Assembly (NCBI RefSeq): GCF_900105945.1
Contig: NZ_FNSO01000004.1
Coordinates: forward strand, 5,022,001 to 5,086,000
Direction: 5' to 3'
Length of the DNA: 64,000 nt
DNA from: Amycolatopsis tolypomycina
Lineage (GTDB): Bacteria > Actinomycetota > Actinomycetes > Mycobacteriales > Pseudonocardiaceae
A program made the position numbers and the translations under genes. Below the pieces are notes generated by a model, which was not told the origin of the DNA, made no database searches, and saw nothing but the letters and a program-made list of their open reading frames with translations. Position 1 is the stretch's first letter. Every line of letters begins with the position of its first letter. This document shows positions 18,254 to 27,940 of the stretch, piece by piece.

Positions 18254-20344
18254 TCACATTCCCGGAATCAGTCGGACGAGCAGGTCGATCAGCCAGATCC
18301 CGGCGAACGGCGTCACGATGCCGCCGAGGCCGTAGATCAGCAGGTTGCGTCGCAGCAGCGCCTTCGCGGTGGAGGGCTTGTACCGCACGCCACGCAGCGC
18401 CAGCGGGATCAGCGCCACGATGATCAGCGCGTTGAAGATGACCGCGGACAGGATCGCCGAGTTCGGCGAGTGCAGCCGCATGATGTTGAGCGTGTCGAGC
18501 TGCGGGTAGATCGCCGCGAACATCGCGGGCAGGATCGCGAAGTACTTCGCCAGGTCGTTGGCGATGGAGAACGTCGTCAGCGCACCGCGGGTGATGAGCA
18601 GCTGCTTGCCGATCTCGACGATCTCGATCAGCTTCGTCGGGTTGGAGTCGAGGTCGACCATGTTGCCGGCCTCCTTGGCCGCCATGGTCCCGGTGTTCAT
18701 CGCCACCCCGACGTCCGCTTGCGCGAGGGCGGGGGCGTCGTTGGTGCCGTCGCCGGTCATCGCGACCAGCCGGCCACCCTCCTGCTCCTTCTTGATCAGC
18801 GCCATCTTGTCTTCGGGCTTGGCCTCGGCCAGGAAGTCGTCGACGCCGGCCTCCGCGGCGATCGCCCGCGCGGTGAGCGGGTTGTCCCCGGTGATCATGA
18901 CGGTCTTGATGCCCATCGTGCGCAGCTCGGCGAAGCGCTCCTTCATGCCGGGCTTGACGACGTCGGACAGCCGGATCACCCCTCGCACGGCGGCGACGCC
19001 TTCGACTTGTTCGGCGACGACGAGCGGGGTACCACCTTCGGCGCTGATCGTGTCGACGATGGTGTGCACCTCGTCCGGCACGGTGCCACCGTGCTCCGCG
19101 ACCCAGGCCCGCACGGCGCTGGCGGCGCCCTTGCGGACGATCCGGCCGTTCAGGTCGATGCCGGACATCCGGGTCTGCGCGGTGAACGGCACGAATTCGC
19201 CGGACTTCTCCGCTTCGTTCGGCTCGGCCGCGAGGTCGTGCTCGCGGCCGCACAGGTCGACGATGCTGCGGCCTTCGGGCGTGCCGTCGGCCAGGCTCGA
19301 GAGCCGCGCCGCGATCGCCAGGTCCTCCACCGTGGACGATCCGGCGGGCAGCAACTCGGTCGCCTGGCGGTTGCCGAAGGTGATCGTGCCGGTCTTGTCC
19401 AGCAGCAGCGTCGATACGTCGCCGGCGGCCTCGACCGCGCGGCCGCTGGTCGCCAGCACGTTGCGCTGGACCAGGCGGTCCATGCCCGCGATGCCGATGG
19501 CGCTCAGCAGGGCGCCGATCGTCGTGGGGATCAGGCAAACCAGCAGTGCGGTCAGCACGATCACCGAGACCAGGCCGCCCGAGTAGCCGGCCATCGGCTG
19601 CAGCGCCACGACCGCGAGGACGAAGATGATCGTCAGCACGGCCAGCAGGATGGTCAGCGCGATCTCGTTCGGCGTCTTCTGCCGCGAAGCGCCCTCCACC
19701 AAGGCGATCATGCGGTCCACGAAGGACTCGCCCGGCTTGGTCGTGATCTTGACGACGATCCGGTCGCTCAGCACGGTCGTGCCGCCGGTGACCGCGGACC
19801 GGTCGCCGCCGGACTCGCGGATGACCGGGGCCGACTCACCCGTGATGGCCGACTCGTCGACGGTCGCGATGCCCTCGACGACGTCGCCGTCACCCGGGAT
19901 CACCTCGCCCGCCTCGACGACCACCAGGTCACCGATCCGCAGGTCGACGCCCGGTACACGCTCCTCGGAACCGTCCTCGGTCAGGCGGCGGGCGACGGTC
20001 TCCTTCTTGGTCTTGCGGAGGGACTCGGCTTGGGCCTTGCCACGGCCTTCGGCGACAGCTTCGGCGAGGTTGGCGAACAGGACGGTGAACCACAGCCACA
20101 GCGCGACGCCGATGTTGAACACGCCCGGGTCGGTGATCGCGAAGACGGTCACCAGCACCGACCCGACCCAGACCACGAACATGACGGGGTTGCGCAGCTG
20201 GTGGCGCGGGCTGAGCTTGCGGAAGGCGTCCGGCAGGGACGTCCAGAGCTGGCGGGGGTTGAACACGCCCGCGCCGACCCGGCCGGCGTTCTCGACGTGG
20301 TGCTGGGTGGCTTCCTCGGGGGTGCGGTCGGTGGTCATGGTCAT
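18254..20344 (-). CDS. kdpB: K+-transporting P-type ATPase subunit KdpB
   Basis: 696 residues, as expected. The phosphorylation loop is [15 protein letters not shown]. Other P-type marks are [11 protein letters not shown] (actuator), [20 protein letters not shown] (hinge) and the KdpB C-terminal helices. It couples ATP hydrolysis to K+ entry through KdpA. ATG 20344 overlaps the kdpA stop (ATGA); a second ATG two codons later is equally possible. Confidence 0.97.
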   Translation of the reverse strand: MTMTTDRTPEEATQHHVENAGRVGAGVFNPRQLWTSLPDAFRKLSPRHQLRNPVMFVVWVGSVLVTVFAITDPGVFNIGVALWLWFTVLFANLAEAVAEGRGKAQAESLRKTKKETVARRLTEDGSEERVPGVDLRIGDLVVVEAGEVIPGDGDVVEGIATVDESAITGESAPVIRESGGDRSAVTGGTTVLSDRIVVKITTKPGESFVDRMIALVEGASRQKTPNEIALTILLAVLTIIFVLAVVALQPMAGYSGGLVSVIVLTALLVCLIPTTIGALLSAIGIAGMDRLVQRNVLATSGRAVEAAGDVSTLLLDKTGTITFGNRQATELLPAGSSTVEDLAIAARLSSLADGTPEGRSIVDLCGREHDLAAEPNEAEKSGEFVPFTAQTRMSGIDLNGRIVRKGAASAVRAWVAEHGGTVPDEVHTIVDTISAEGGTPLVVAEQVEGVAAVRGVIRLSDVVKPGMKERFAELRTMGIKTVMITGDNPLTARAIAAEAGVDDFLAEAKPEDKMALIKKEQEGGRLVAMTGDGTNDAPALAQADVGVAMNTGTMAAKEAGNMVDLDSNPTKLIEIVEIGKQLLITRGALTTFSIANDLAKYFAILPAMFAAIYPQLDTLNIMRLHSPNSAILSAVIFNALIIVALIPLALRGVRYKPSTAKALLRRNLLIYGLGGIVTPFAGIWLIDLLVRLIPGM

Positions 20345-21999
20345 GCGAGAGCCTCGGCAATCGGCCCGAGGGCCAGGGCGGGGATGAAGGTCAGGGCCGC
20401 GACCAGCACAACCGTGCCGGCGAGCATCGTCGCGAACAGCGGGCTGGTGGTCGGCAGCGTGCCGGCGGTCTCCGGCACCTTCTTCTGCGCGGCCAGCGAA
20501 CCGGCCAAGCAGAGCACAGCGAGGATGGGGATGAACCGGCCCAGCGCCATGCAGACACCGAGAGTCGACTGGTACCAGTCGTTGGTCACGGTGATTCCGG
20601 CGAAGGCGCTGCCGTTGTTGTTGCTGGCCGAGGTGTAGGCGTAGAGCAGCTCGGAGAAGCCGTGCGCGCCCGGGTTGTTGAACGCGGCGGTGTTGCCCGG
20701 GATCAGCAGGGCTGCGCCCGCGCCGATCAGCACCACGGCAGGCATGGCCAGCATCGCGATCGAGGCGCAGGTGACCTCACGCTTGCCGAGCTTCTTGCCC
20801 AGGTACTCCGGCGTGCGCCCGACCATCAGGCCGGCCAGGAACATGGCGATGATCGCCATCACCAGGATGCTGTAGAGGCCGGTGCCGACACCGCCGGGCG
20901 AGAGCTCGCCGAACATCATGTTCAGCAGCGTCCCGAAGCCGCCGAGCCCGGTGAAGCTGTCGTGCATCGAGTTCACCGCACCGGTCGACGTGCCGGTCGT
21001 CGAGTCGGCGAACAACGCCGACCCCGCGATCCCGAAGCGGGTTTCCTTGCCCTCCAGGGCCGCGCCGGCCAGCCTGGCAGCCGCACCGTTCGCGTGCGTC
21101 TCGCCCCACCAGATCACCGCGAGCATCCCAGCCCACAACGCACCCATGACGCTGAGGAGGACGTAACCCTGCTTGGTGTTGCCCACCAGCTTGCCGAAGG
21201 TGCGGGTCAGGGCGACCGGGATCACCAGCAGCAGGAAGATCTCGATCAGGTTGGACCACGAGTTCGGGTTCTCGAACGGGTGGGCGGAGTTGGCGTTGAA
21301 GATGCCGCCGCCGTTGGTGCCGATCTCCTTGATCGCCTCCTGGCTCGCCGCCGGCGCGAGCGCGATGGTGCTGGCCGAGCCGTCCGGGTTGAGCACCGAG
21401 ACGCCGGACTTGAGGCTCTGCACCACGCCGAGCGCGACCAGCACGATCGCGAAGAGGAACGACAGCGGCAGCAGGATCCGGACCGTGCCGCGGGTCAGGT
21501 CGACCCAGAAGTTGCCGAGCCGGTCGCTCTGCGAGCGGACGAACGCACGGGTCAGCGCGATCGCCACCGCCAGGCCGACGCCGGCGGAGACGAAGTTCTG
21601 CACGGTCAGCCCGGCCATCTGGACCACGTGGCCCATGACGCCCTCGGGGACGTAGGACTGCCAGTTCGTGTTGGTGACGAAACTGATCGCGGTGTTGAAG
21701 GCGACCCCGGGGTCGACGGTGCGGCCGAAGTTCAGCGGCAGCAGCGGCTGAATGCGCTGCAGCAGGTAGAGGAACAGCACCGAGACGAACGAGAAGCCCA
21801 GCACGCCCGAGGCATAGGTCTTCCAGTGCTGCTCGGACTCCGGATCCGCGCGCACGATCTTGTAAACGGCCTTCTCCAGCCGCCAATGTTTCGTGCTCGT
21901 GAACACGCGGTGCATGTAGTCGCCCAGCGGCCGGTACACCAGCGCCAGGGCGAGCAGGAGGAGGCCGACCTGTCCCAGGCCGGCCCACGTCGAGGACAT
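20341..21999 (-). CDS. kdpA: K+-transporting ATPase subunit KdpA
   Basis: 552 residues from ATG 21999 ([20 protein letters not shown]). It has about ten helices and four P-loop-like filter regions, including [15 protein letters not shown] and [20 protein letters not shown]. KdpA is the ion-selective subunit of the pump. Its start shares one base with the kdpF stop. Confidence 0.97.
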   Translation of the reverse strand: MSSTWAGLGQVGLLLLALALVYRPLGDYMHRVFTSTKHWRLEKAVYKIVRADPESEQHWKTYASGVLGFSFVSVLFLYLLQRIQPLLPLNFGRTVDPGVAFNTAISFVTNTNWQSYVPEGVMGHVVQMAGLTVQNFVSAGVGLAVAIALTRAFVRSQSDRLGNFWVDLTRGTVRILLPLSFLFAIVLVALGVVQSLKSGVSVLNPDGSASTIALAPAASQEAIKEIGTNGGGIFNANSAHPFENPNSWSNLIEIFLLLVIPVALTRTFGKLVGNTKQGYVLLSVMGALWAGMLAVIWWGETHANGAAARLAGAALEGKETRFGIAGSALFADSTTGTSTGAVNSMHDSFTGLGGFGTLLNMMFGELSPGGVGTGLYSILVMAIIAMFLAGLMVGRTPEYLGKKLGKREVTCASIAMLAMPAVVLIGAGAALLIPGNTAAFNNPGAHGFSELLYAYTSASNNNGSAFAGITVTNDWYQSTLGVCMALGRFIPILAVLCLAGSLAAQKKVPETAGTLPTTSPLFATMLAGTVVLVAALTFIPALALGPIAEALA

Positions 22000-22100
22000 C
22001 AGAACTTCTCCGGTTTGATCAGCGCGATGAACAGGTAGACGATCAGGGCCAACGCCAGGACGCCGCCGACGACGTTGGCGACCACGCCGGTGCCGCTCAC
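21999..22100 (-). CDS. kdpF: K+-transporting ATPase subunit KdpF
   Basis: 33 residues from GTG 22100: one transmembrane helix (VVGGVLALALIVYLFIALI) ending in the KdpF signature KPEKF. KdpF stabilises the KdpABC complex. It overlaps the preceding micropeptide stop (GTGA) and the kdpA start. Confidence 0.9.
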   Translation of the reverse strand: MSGTGVVANVVGGVLALALIVYLFIALIKPEKF

Positions 22101-22180
22101 AACCGCTCCAATCCACGCAGGGTCAAGGCCAGCACGGCGAACACCACGATCGCCAGCAGCACATAGGCCAGATCGGCCAT
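22097..22180 (-). CDS. Single-helix micropeptide at the head of the kdp operon
   Basis: 27 residues from ATG 22180: MADLAYVLLAIVVFAVLALT, then LRGLERL. The ribosome site AAAGGAG lies 8 bases upstream. The stop overlaps the kdpF GTG, so it is coupled to the operon. Short peptides with a (A/S)DLAY start and an ERL end precede kdpF in other high-GC kdp operons as I recall, but they are usually unannotated. A relative lies at 14094-14210. It is probably a membrane modulator of the pump. Confidence 0.7.
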   Translation of the reverse strand: MADLAYVLLAIVVFAVLALTLRGLERL

Positions 22181-22309
22181 CGCACTGCTCCTTTCTCACG
22201 CACGACAAACCCGAGGTCGACCAGAATGGTGACCGGGCTTGCGGAAGCCTGCCTCCCGGATCTCCCGTTCGGATGTCACCTGACAGAGTCTTGATGCCTT
22301 GCCACGGCG

Positions 22310-22328
22310 CGTTGACGCGTTCTTGACG
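22310..22328. promoter_or_regulatory. Candidate shared K+-response motif upstream of kdp
   Basis: CGTTGACGCGTTCTTGACG contains TTGACG twice, 11 bases apart. A 15/19 match, CGTTGACGAGAACCTGACG, lies at 23054-23072 upstream of the KimA-like transporter. Direct repeats about one helical turn apart in front of two K+ importers suit a response regulator such as KdpE. This is inference from similarity. Confidence 0.35.
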
Positions 22329-22414
22329 GAGCGCCGGATGTCCATTCCGGACTTGGTCACAACTCGGCGTCGACGGGGTGAACGGCTCGCATCGCGGGGA
22401 ATTCGGGGCCACTC

Positions 22415-22699
22415 TTGAACGATCACGTCTTCAGCCCGATCCGGATCTCATCCCGGGAGTTCTCCTTGGCAGCCGACCCCGAGCTCCGCACGTCCCTTCC
22501 CCGCCAGAGCAGCGTCCAGGTGAGCCACAGCAGTCACGACGGCGCTATCTCGGTCGTCGTGACCCTCGACGGCCAGGTGCGCGATCTGCAACTGGCCGAC
22601 ACCGTGTCCACCCGCCCGGCGGCCCAGCTGGCGCGCGACATCCTCGAGTGCATCCACGACGCGCAGGCCTTGTTCGACCTGGGCCCGGCTACCCGTTGA
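22415..22699 (+). CDS. Hypothetical small protein, possibly YbaB/EbfC-like
   Basis: 94 residues from ATG 22415. The central part (DGAISVVVTLDGQVRDLQLA, then RPAAQLARDILECIHDAQAL) has the strand-strand-helix pattern of actinomycete YbaB/EbfC-like nucleoid-associated proteins, where a helix with A-x-x-I-x-x-x-x-xxA follows the sheet. The usual N-terminal coiled helix is short or missing, so the assignment is tentative. It overlaps the end of the next, converging gene by 11 bases. Confidence 0.55.
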   Translation: MNDHVFSPIRISSREFSLAADPELRTSLPRQSSVQVSHSSHDGAISVVVTLDGQVRDLQLADTVSTRPAAQLARDILECIHDAQALFDLGPATR

Positions 22700-22994
22700 G
22701 GTAGCGCTCGTACACCTCGACCCACACGTCCAATTCAGACAATCCGGCAACAAACCGGTGGCCGACGGCGGTGAGGGAGAACATCACCTCATCGCCCGGC
22801 CGGCCGTCCCAGGTACCCACCACTGAACGTCGGATCGCGCCTTCGGCCGCCAGCGCCCGCAACGCGGGGGCGAGCACTCGCCGCGGGACCGCCCGGCGCA
22901 GCGCGGCGACGGTACGGGCGCCGGACGCGAGTTCGTCGAGCAGCTCCACCGCACCGGGGCAGCGGATCACGCGCGTGAGACCAGCTTCGGCCAT
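22689..22994 (-). CDS. Winged-helix regulator (HxlR-like)
   Basis: 101 residues from ATG 22994. The HTH pattern is VELLDELASGARTVAALRRA, VPRRVLAPALRALAAEGAIR, and a wing near VGTWDGRPGDEVMFSLTAVG. It matches the general HxlR/DUF24 layout but lacks the usual conserved Cys. It lies between the divergent kdp operon and kimA-like gene, so a link to potassium control is possible but unproven. Confidence 0.65.
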   Translation of the reverse strand: MAEAGLTRVIRCPGAVELLDELASGARTVAALRRAVPRRVLAPALRALAAEGAIRRSVVGTWDGRPGDEVMFSLTAVGHRFVAGLSELDVWVEVYERYLNG

Positions 22995-23090
22995 GGCAGC
23001 TCCCGGGGACGATGTGCCGGAACCGTAGGCAGGTGACCGCGGAGGACCAGCGCCGTTGACGAGAACCTGACGATCACCCGGGCGACACTT

Positions 23091-23140
23091 ACGATTTCCC
23101 TACGCCGATGCTCGCATCTTGACGGTTTCTCTACGCCGAT
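23091..23140. repeat. Two 19-base direct repeats just upstream of the KimA-like gene
   Basis: ACGATTTCCCTACGCCGAT (23091-23109) and ACGGTTTCTCTACGCCGAT (23122-23140) match at 17 of 19 positions with a period of 31 bases (about three helical turns). They lie just before the preferred GTG start at 23170 and could be operator sites. The second copy would be coding if the TTG at 23119 were the start. Confidence 0.5.
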
Positions 23141-23169
23141 CCGCCGCGGCACCAGGCACGCTGCGATGT

Positions 23170-25173
23170 GTGCCAGCACCCACGTCATGGCTCAAACGGC
23201 TGGTACTCGGACGGCCGTTCCGGAGCGACACCCTCGGCGAGACCCTGCTGCCCAAATGGCTCGCGCTGCCGATCTTCGCCAGTGACCCGCTGTCGTCGGT
23301 CGCCTACGCGACCCAGGAGATCCTGCTCATCCTGAGCATCGGCGGCCTGGCGTACCTCACACTCGCGCCGTGGATCGGCCTCGCGGTCGCTGTGCTGCTG
23401 ACCGTCGTCGTGATCTCCTACCGCCAGGTCGTGAAGGCCTACCCCAGTGGCGGTGGCTCCTACGAAGTCGCTTCACGCAACCTCGGGAGCTCCGCGGGAC
23501 TCGTCGTCGCCGGCGCCCTGATGGTCGACTACATCATGACGGTCGCGGTATCGGTGGCGTCCGGTGTGGACAACATCATCTCCGCGGTGCCCGAGCTCAA
23601 CGACCACCGCATCGCCTTGAACCTGGGCTTCATCGTGGTGCTGATGGCGATGAACCTGCGCGGCATCCGGGAGTCCGGCCGCGCGTTCGCCATCCCGACC
23701 TACCTGTTCATCGGCGGGGTCGTGCTGATGATCGCGCTCGGCCTCGGCCAGGCCGTCGCCGGCCACGCGCCGGTCGCCGAGAGCGCCGGCTACGAAGTCC
23801 GCCCCGAACAGGTCGGACTGACCGGCCTGGCACTGGTGTTCCTGCTGCTGCGGTCGTTCTCCTCCGGCTGCACCGCGCTCACCGGTGTCGAAGCGATCTC
23901 CAACGGCGTGCCCGCGTTCCGCAAACCCAAGAGCGCCAACGCCGCGCGCACCATGACGGCGATGGGCGTCATCGCCGTCACCATGTTCGGCGGCATCACC
24001 GCGCTGGCCATGATCAGCCACGTGCGGATCGCCGAGAACACCTGCGACCTCACCGGGTTCCGCGGCGACTGCACCACCGACCCGCAGCGCACGGTGATCA
24101 GCCAGATCGCCGCCGCGGTGTTCGGCGGCGACCACTCGGTGCTGTTCTACTTCCTCCAGGCCGCCACCGCGCTGATCCTGATCCTCGCGGCGAACACCGC
24201 GTTCAACGGGTTCCCGCTGCTGGCCTCGATCCTGGCCCAGGACCGCTACCTGCCCCGCCAGCTGCACACCCGCGGCGACCGGCTCGCCTTCTCCAACGGG
24301 ATCGTCGCGCTCGCGGTCGTCGCCGGGATCCTGATCTTCGCCTTCGACGGCTCGACCACCCGCCTGATCCAGCTCTACATCCTCGGCGTCTTCACGTCGT
24401 TCACGCTGTGCCAGGCCGGCATGGTTCGGCACTGGAACCGCGCGCTGGCCGACAGCACCGACGCCCGCGAACGCCGGTCGATCCACCGTTCCCGGCTGAT
24501 CAACGCCGTCGGTGCGGTGCTCACCGCCGTGGTCCTGGTAGTCGTGATGATCACCAAGTTCACCCACGGCGCCTACCTCGTCGTCATCGCCATCCCGGTG
24601 CTCTATGTCCTCATGCGGGGCATCCACCGCCACTACACCCACGTCCGCGAGGAACTCCAGCCCGACGACGAGTTCGAATTGCTCCCGAGCCGCGTCCACG
24701 CGATCGTGCTCGTGTCCACATTGCACAAGCCCAGCCAGCGCGCGATCGCGTTCGGCCGTGCTACCCGCCCCGACACGCTCAGCGCCATCACCGTCAACGT
24801 CGACGATGCCGACACCCGCGAACTGCAACGACAGTGGGAACAGCGCTCGATGAAGATCCCGCTCAAGGTGATCGAATCCCCCTACCGCGAGATCACCCGC
24901 CCCATCGTCCAGTACATCAAGAACCTCCGCCGCGACAGCCCCCGCGACGTGGTCTGCATCTACATCCCCGAATACGTCGTCGGCCGCTGGTGGGAGAACG
25001 TCCTCCACAACCAGAGCTCCCTGCGGCTCAAGGGACGTCTCCTGTTCGAGCCCGGGGTGATGGTGACGAGCGTGCCGTGGCAGCTCAGCTCCACCAACCG
25101 CCGCGACCTCCAGCGCGTCCGCCCCCTCCCCGGCGACATCCGCCGCGGCGTCACCACCCAGCGCCGATCCTGA
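23170..25173 (+). CDS. KimA-like potassium importer (APC superfamily)
   Basis: 667 residues from GTG 23170 (MPAPTSWLKRLVLGRPF); an upstream in-frame TTG at 23119 is less likely. About twelve helices begin with the family signature FASDPLSSVAYATQEILLIL, followed by YPSGGGSYEVASRNLG. The cytosolic C-terminal domain of about 180 residues (HAIVLVSTLHKPSQRAIAFG, then SPYREITRPIVQYIKNL) is Usp-like, as in the Bacillus subtilis KimA (YdaO) K+/H+ symporter. Location beside kdpFABCDE supports K+ uptake over amino-acid transport. Such transporters are inhibited by c-di-AMP in other bacteria; I saw no c-di-AMP riboswitch upstream. Confidence 0.85.
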   Translation: MPAPTSWLKRLVLGRPFRSDTLGETLLPKWLALPIFASDPLSSVAYATQEILLILSIGGLAYLTLAPWIGLAVAVLLTVVVISYRQVVKAYPSGGGSYEVASRNLGSSAGLVVAGALMVDYIMTVAVSVASGVDNIISAVPELNDHRIALNLGFIVVLMAMNLRGIRESGRAFAIPTYLFIGGVVLMIALGLGQAVAGHAPVAESAGYEVRPEQVGLTGLALVFLLLRSFSSGCTALTGVEAISNGVPAFRKPKSANAARTMTAMGVIAVTMFGGITALAMISHVRIAENTCDLTGFRGDCTTDPQRTVISQIAAAVFGGDHSVLFYFLQAATALILILAANTAFNGFPLLASILAQDRYLPRQLHTRGDRLAFSNGIVALAVVAGILIFAFDGSTTRLIQLYILGVFTSFTLCQAGMVRHWNRALADSTDARERRSIHRSRLINAVGAVLTAVVLVVVMITKFTHGAYLVVIAIPVLYVLMRGIHRHYTHVREELQPDDEFELLPSRVHAIVLVSTLHKPSQRAIAFGRATRPDTLSAITVNVDDADTRELQRQWEQRSMKIPLKVIESPYREITRPIVQYIKNLRRDSPRDVVCIYIPEYVVGRWWENVLHNQSSLRLKGRLLFEPGVMVTSVPWQLSSTNRRDLQRVRPLPGDIRRGVTTQRRS

Positions 25174-25177
25174 CCGC

Positions 25178-25600
25178 TCACCCGCTCGGGTGTGGTATCG
25201 AGTCACCCTGTCGCGGAAGCGGGATGGTCACCTGGCCGACGTGATTGTGTTCGTGCGCCGGAACGCGGGCCGCGCGCAGAGTGGATGCGAAACCCAGCGC
25301 GGTGAGGGCGCACAAGCCCAGCACGAGCGCGGCATGGCCGGCTTGGGGCGTGAAGACCGGCTCGCCGTTCCGGTCGAGGACGAAACCGATGTCGAGCGCC
25401 CAGCAGACGGCCGCAGTCGCCAAGGTGGCCCAGACGGTCGTGACCATGGCGATCGCGTCGACCACCGCCACCATCGCGACAAGCGAGATGATCGGAACGC
25501 TCCTGGCACCGGCGGCGACCGACAACACTGTGGCGGTCGCGCCAAGCGCCATTCCGAGCGCGATCCCGAACCCCGCTGGGACAGGCGGAGCTATGCGCAT
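25178..25600 (-). CDS. Hypothetical membrane protein
   Basis: 140 residues. Three or four hydrophobic segments are visible: about 8-30 (GFGIALGMALGATATVLSVA), 33-58 (VPIISLVAMVAVVDAIAMVT), 60-75 and 88-108 (AALVLGLCALTALGFASTL). The stretch ALDIGFVLDRNGEPVF between helices 3 and 4 looks conserved-like. The tail is His-containing and polar. I recognise no named family. It converges on the KimA-like gene with a 4-base gap. Confidence 0.65.
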   Translation of the reverse strand: MRIAPPVPAGFGIALGMALGATATVLSVAAGARSVPIISLVAMVAVVDAIAMVTTVWATLATAAVCWALDIGFVLDRNGEPVFTPQAGHAALVLGLCALTALGFASTLRAARVPAHEHNHVGQVTIPLPRQGDSIPHPSG

Positions 25601-26032
25601 GTCGGCAAGTTCAGCCGGTCGCGGGCGTGGCGGCGATGCTGCATACGTGTTCCGGACGGGGCAGCGGCCGTTATTGATGTTTTGTTGTCACCGCCTTCGA
25701 ACAGAATTTCGTGCGGATTCGATGATCAGGTGGCCGCCGCGGCCGGCTCAGCAGCCGTGGCAGCCGGTCGCCGAGACGCTCCGGAATCGGTCGGCGTGCT
25801 GTTCGCCGAAGGCAAGATCCGGTCGTCCGGACCGCCGCTCAGGCCGTGGTCCGGCGCGTGGTCGACAAGTTTGCCGGCCGAGTGCCTGTGGTCCGGCGAA
25901 CTGTGCGCAGCGGTCGCGCCCAGCCCGCGAACGGCCCACACCCCGGCCGGGCGCGCTACCTGCTCAGCCCGGTCCTTTCCCGAGCGAGCCGCCCCGGTTG
26001 AGCGCGAGATCCGTTCACATCGGTGGCACGAT
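25601..26032. other. Intergenic stretch without a supported gene
   Basis: Several short frames overlap here on both strands, but none has a good start, ribosome site or recognisable sequence. The composition drops in GC around 25670-25720 (TATTGATGTTTTGTTGTCAC). It may be decayed coding DNA. No function is assigned. Confidence 0.5.
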
Positions 26033-26067
26033 GCAGCGCCAGGCGTCGCCATGACACCTGGCGCTGC
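26033..26067 (-). terminator. Hairpin terminator after the serine hydrolase gene
   Basis: Perfect 11-base inverted repeat GCAGCGCCAGG / CCTGGCGCTGC (26033-26043 and 26057-26067) with a 13-base loop, 6 bases beyond the stop of the leftward gene. There is no U-tract, which is common in actinomycetes. Confidence 0.75.
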
Positions 26068-26073
26068 CGGCCT

Positions 26074-27256
26074 TCAGGCGGTACAGAATTCTTTTTGCAG
26101 CAGGCTTTGCACAGCCTTCTGGTAAGCCGCCGTGGGGGCGATCCCGGTGTCCACGTAGGTCACCGATGCCTGCAGCGTCTTCCTGCCGTCGGGTGTGCTG
26201 TACACCAGGGTTCCGTAGCCTTGGACGCTGCCGTTGTGCGTCAGCAGCATTTCACCGCTGCAGTTCGCGTCCGCGTGCAGCTCGAAGATCCCGAGGCCGT
26301 AGTCGCTCGTCGAGTCGGGAGTCGCGTGCGGCTTCAGCATCTCGGCCAGCTGCGGGGCGGGGAGGAGCTTTCCGCCCAGCAGCGCGGAGAAGAACCTGCC
26401 GAGGTCCTTGGTCGTCGAGATCATCTCGCCGGCGCTGGAGATCCAGGAGGGGTTCTGCCGGCTGATGTCGACCGTCTTCTCCTGCCCGCCGTCGGAGTAC
26501 CGGTAGTAGGCGTGGGCGTGCGGCCCGGGCAGCTCCGGCGAGGTGCCCGGCACCACCGTGTCACGCAGCCCGAGCGGACGCAGCACCCGCCGTTGCATCT
26601 CGTCGGCGTAGGAGTGACCGGTGACCTTCTCGATCAGCAGCCGGGCGACGACGTAGTTGGTGTTGGCGTAGCTCCAGCCGGTGCCCGGCGCGAACCGCGC
26701 TGGCCTGGCCAGCGAGTACCGCACGAGGTCCTGCGGCGGGTAGGTGTGGAACCGGTTGTCCACCCACTCCTTACCCGACCACGGGATCCCCGGTGCGACC
26801 GTCCCGTCGTCGTAGTACTCGCCGGTGTAGTTGAACAGTCCACTGGTGTGCTGCGGCAGCATCCGCACCGTGATCCGCCGGTCGAAGCCGAAGTCGGGCA
26901 GGTATCCGGCGACCGGGGCGTCCAGCCCGATCCGGCCGTCGGCCACCAGCTGTAGCACCAGGACCGCGGTGAAGGTCTTGGTGGTGCTGCCGATCCGGAA
27001 CCGCCCGTCCGTCGGCGGTTGCGCGGTCCCGCCCAGCGCGCGACCCAGCGCTGCCGGTCCAGTCGCCGCGCCGGTCGTGCACCCGCAGCTGCACCCCGGT
27101 GAACCCGGAGTCGACGATCTCCTGGATCGCCGCCCGCAGCTCCGGCCGGTCCGGCCCGGCAGCGGCGACCGGGGCGACCACCCCGGCCAGCAGCGTGACG
27201 GCCAGCGCCGTCACCCCCACGCGCCGCAACACCCGCGCCCTGTTCACCCTGCTCAT
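26074..27256 (-). pseudogene. Beta-lactamase/DD-peptidase family serine hydrolase, frameshifted
   Basis: The start is ATG 27256 (MSRVNRARVLRRVG) with a signal peptide (VTALAVTLLAGVVAPVAAAG) and an exported N-terminus up to VHDRRGDWTGSAG. The frame then shifts near 27040-27060. The other frame continues with LGGTAQPPTDGRFRIGSTTK (Ser and Lys of the S-x-x-K motif), QHTSGLFNYTG, the SYANTNY motif (Y-x-N), and HNGSVQGYG in place of K-T-G, to the end near LLQKEFCTA. These are the marks of class C beta-lactamase-like/D-Ala-D-Ala carboxypeptidase proteins. One base error or mutation separates it from an intact gene of about 390 residues. Confidence 0.85.
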
Positions 27257-27345
27257 GTTCCGAACCTCTCGTTCGTCGTCGCTCGCCGTCACGACAACCA
27301 CGGTCACGGAACGCGCTGACGCGAAGAAGACATCGCGCTGACACG

Positions 27346-27709
27346 GTGCTACTTCTCCGCGGCGAGGGGTCGATCTACATCATCCTGGACAATCTCTCCG
27401 CCCACCGCGGCCAGCCGATCCGCACCCGGGCGGCCCGCAACAAGGTCGAGCTGTGCTTCACCCCCGACCTACTCGTCATGGGCCAACCCGATCGAGGCGC
27501 ACTTCGGGCCGCTGCGCAAGTTCGTCATCGCCGGATCGAACCACACCAACCACCCGGTGCTGGCTCGTCGATTGCACGACTATCTGCCCTGGCGCAACGC
27601 CAACGCCCGCCACCCTGACCTGCTCACCGCACAACGTCGTGAACGCGCACGAGTCCGCAGCGAGAAGGGCATCCGCTGGGGCGGGCAACACCTCACCCCA
27701 GCCGCCTGA
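27346..27709 (+). pseudogene. IS630-family transposase, 3' remnant with a frameshift
   Basis: The fragment begins within the DDE domain: IYIILDNLSAHRGQPIRTRA (second Asp, D-N-x-S-x-H), then KVELCFTP. A frameshift near 27461-27470 moves to TYSSWANPIEAHFGPLRKF (catalytic Glu), then NHTNHPVLARRLHDYLPWRN and a stop at 27707. No 5' half or terminal repeat is visible. It is a dead element. Confidence 0.85.
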
Positions 27710-27940
27710 CCAACCCGGCGAACCTATCTGGAAAGGGCACTTAGCGTCCTCACCCATGCGTTGATCGCTTCAGCCTCGCCGCGTACGTCGTTATACGGGA
27801 TCGTTCAGCCGATCCGTTGCGCCGAACGGGCGAACGAACTCGAACACGCCGTCATAAGGTGCCCGCCTCGCCATCGGTCCAACGTGCATCCGCATCAACA
27901 ACACCCAGCTCTGTTCCCTCCAGCGGACGACGCCGCGGAC

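Noticed and set aside
22995..23169. A c-di-AMP (ydaO-type) riboswitch before the KimA-like gene
   Set aside because: I looked for conserved riboswitch segments and pairing but saw only the two 19-base direct repeats.
25726..26052. A 108-codon minus-strand frame after the membrane protein at 25178-25600
   Set aside because: No ribosome site or family pattern; composition is typical of chance open frames in high-GC DNA.
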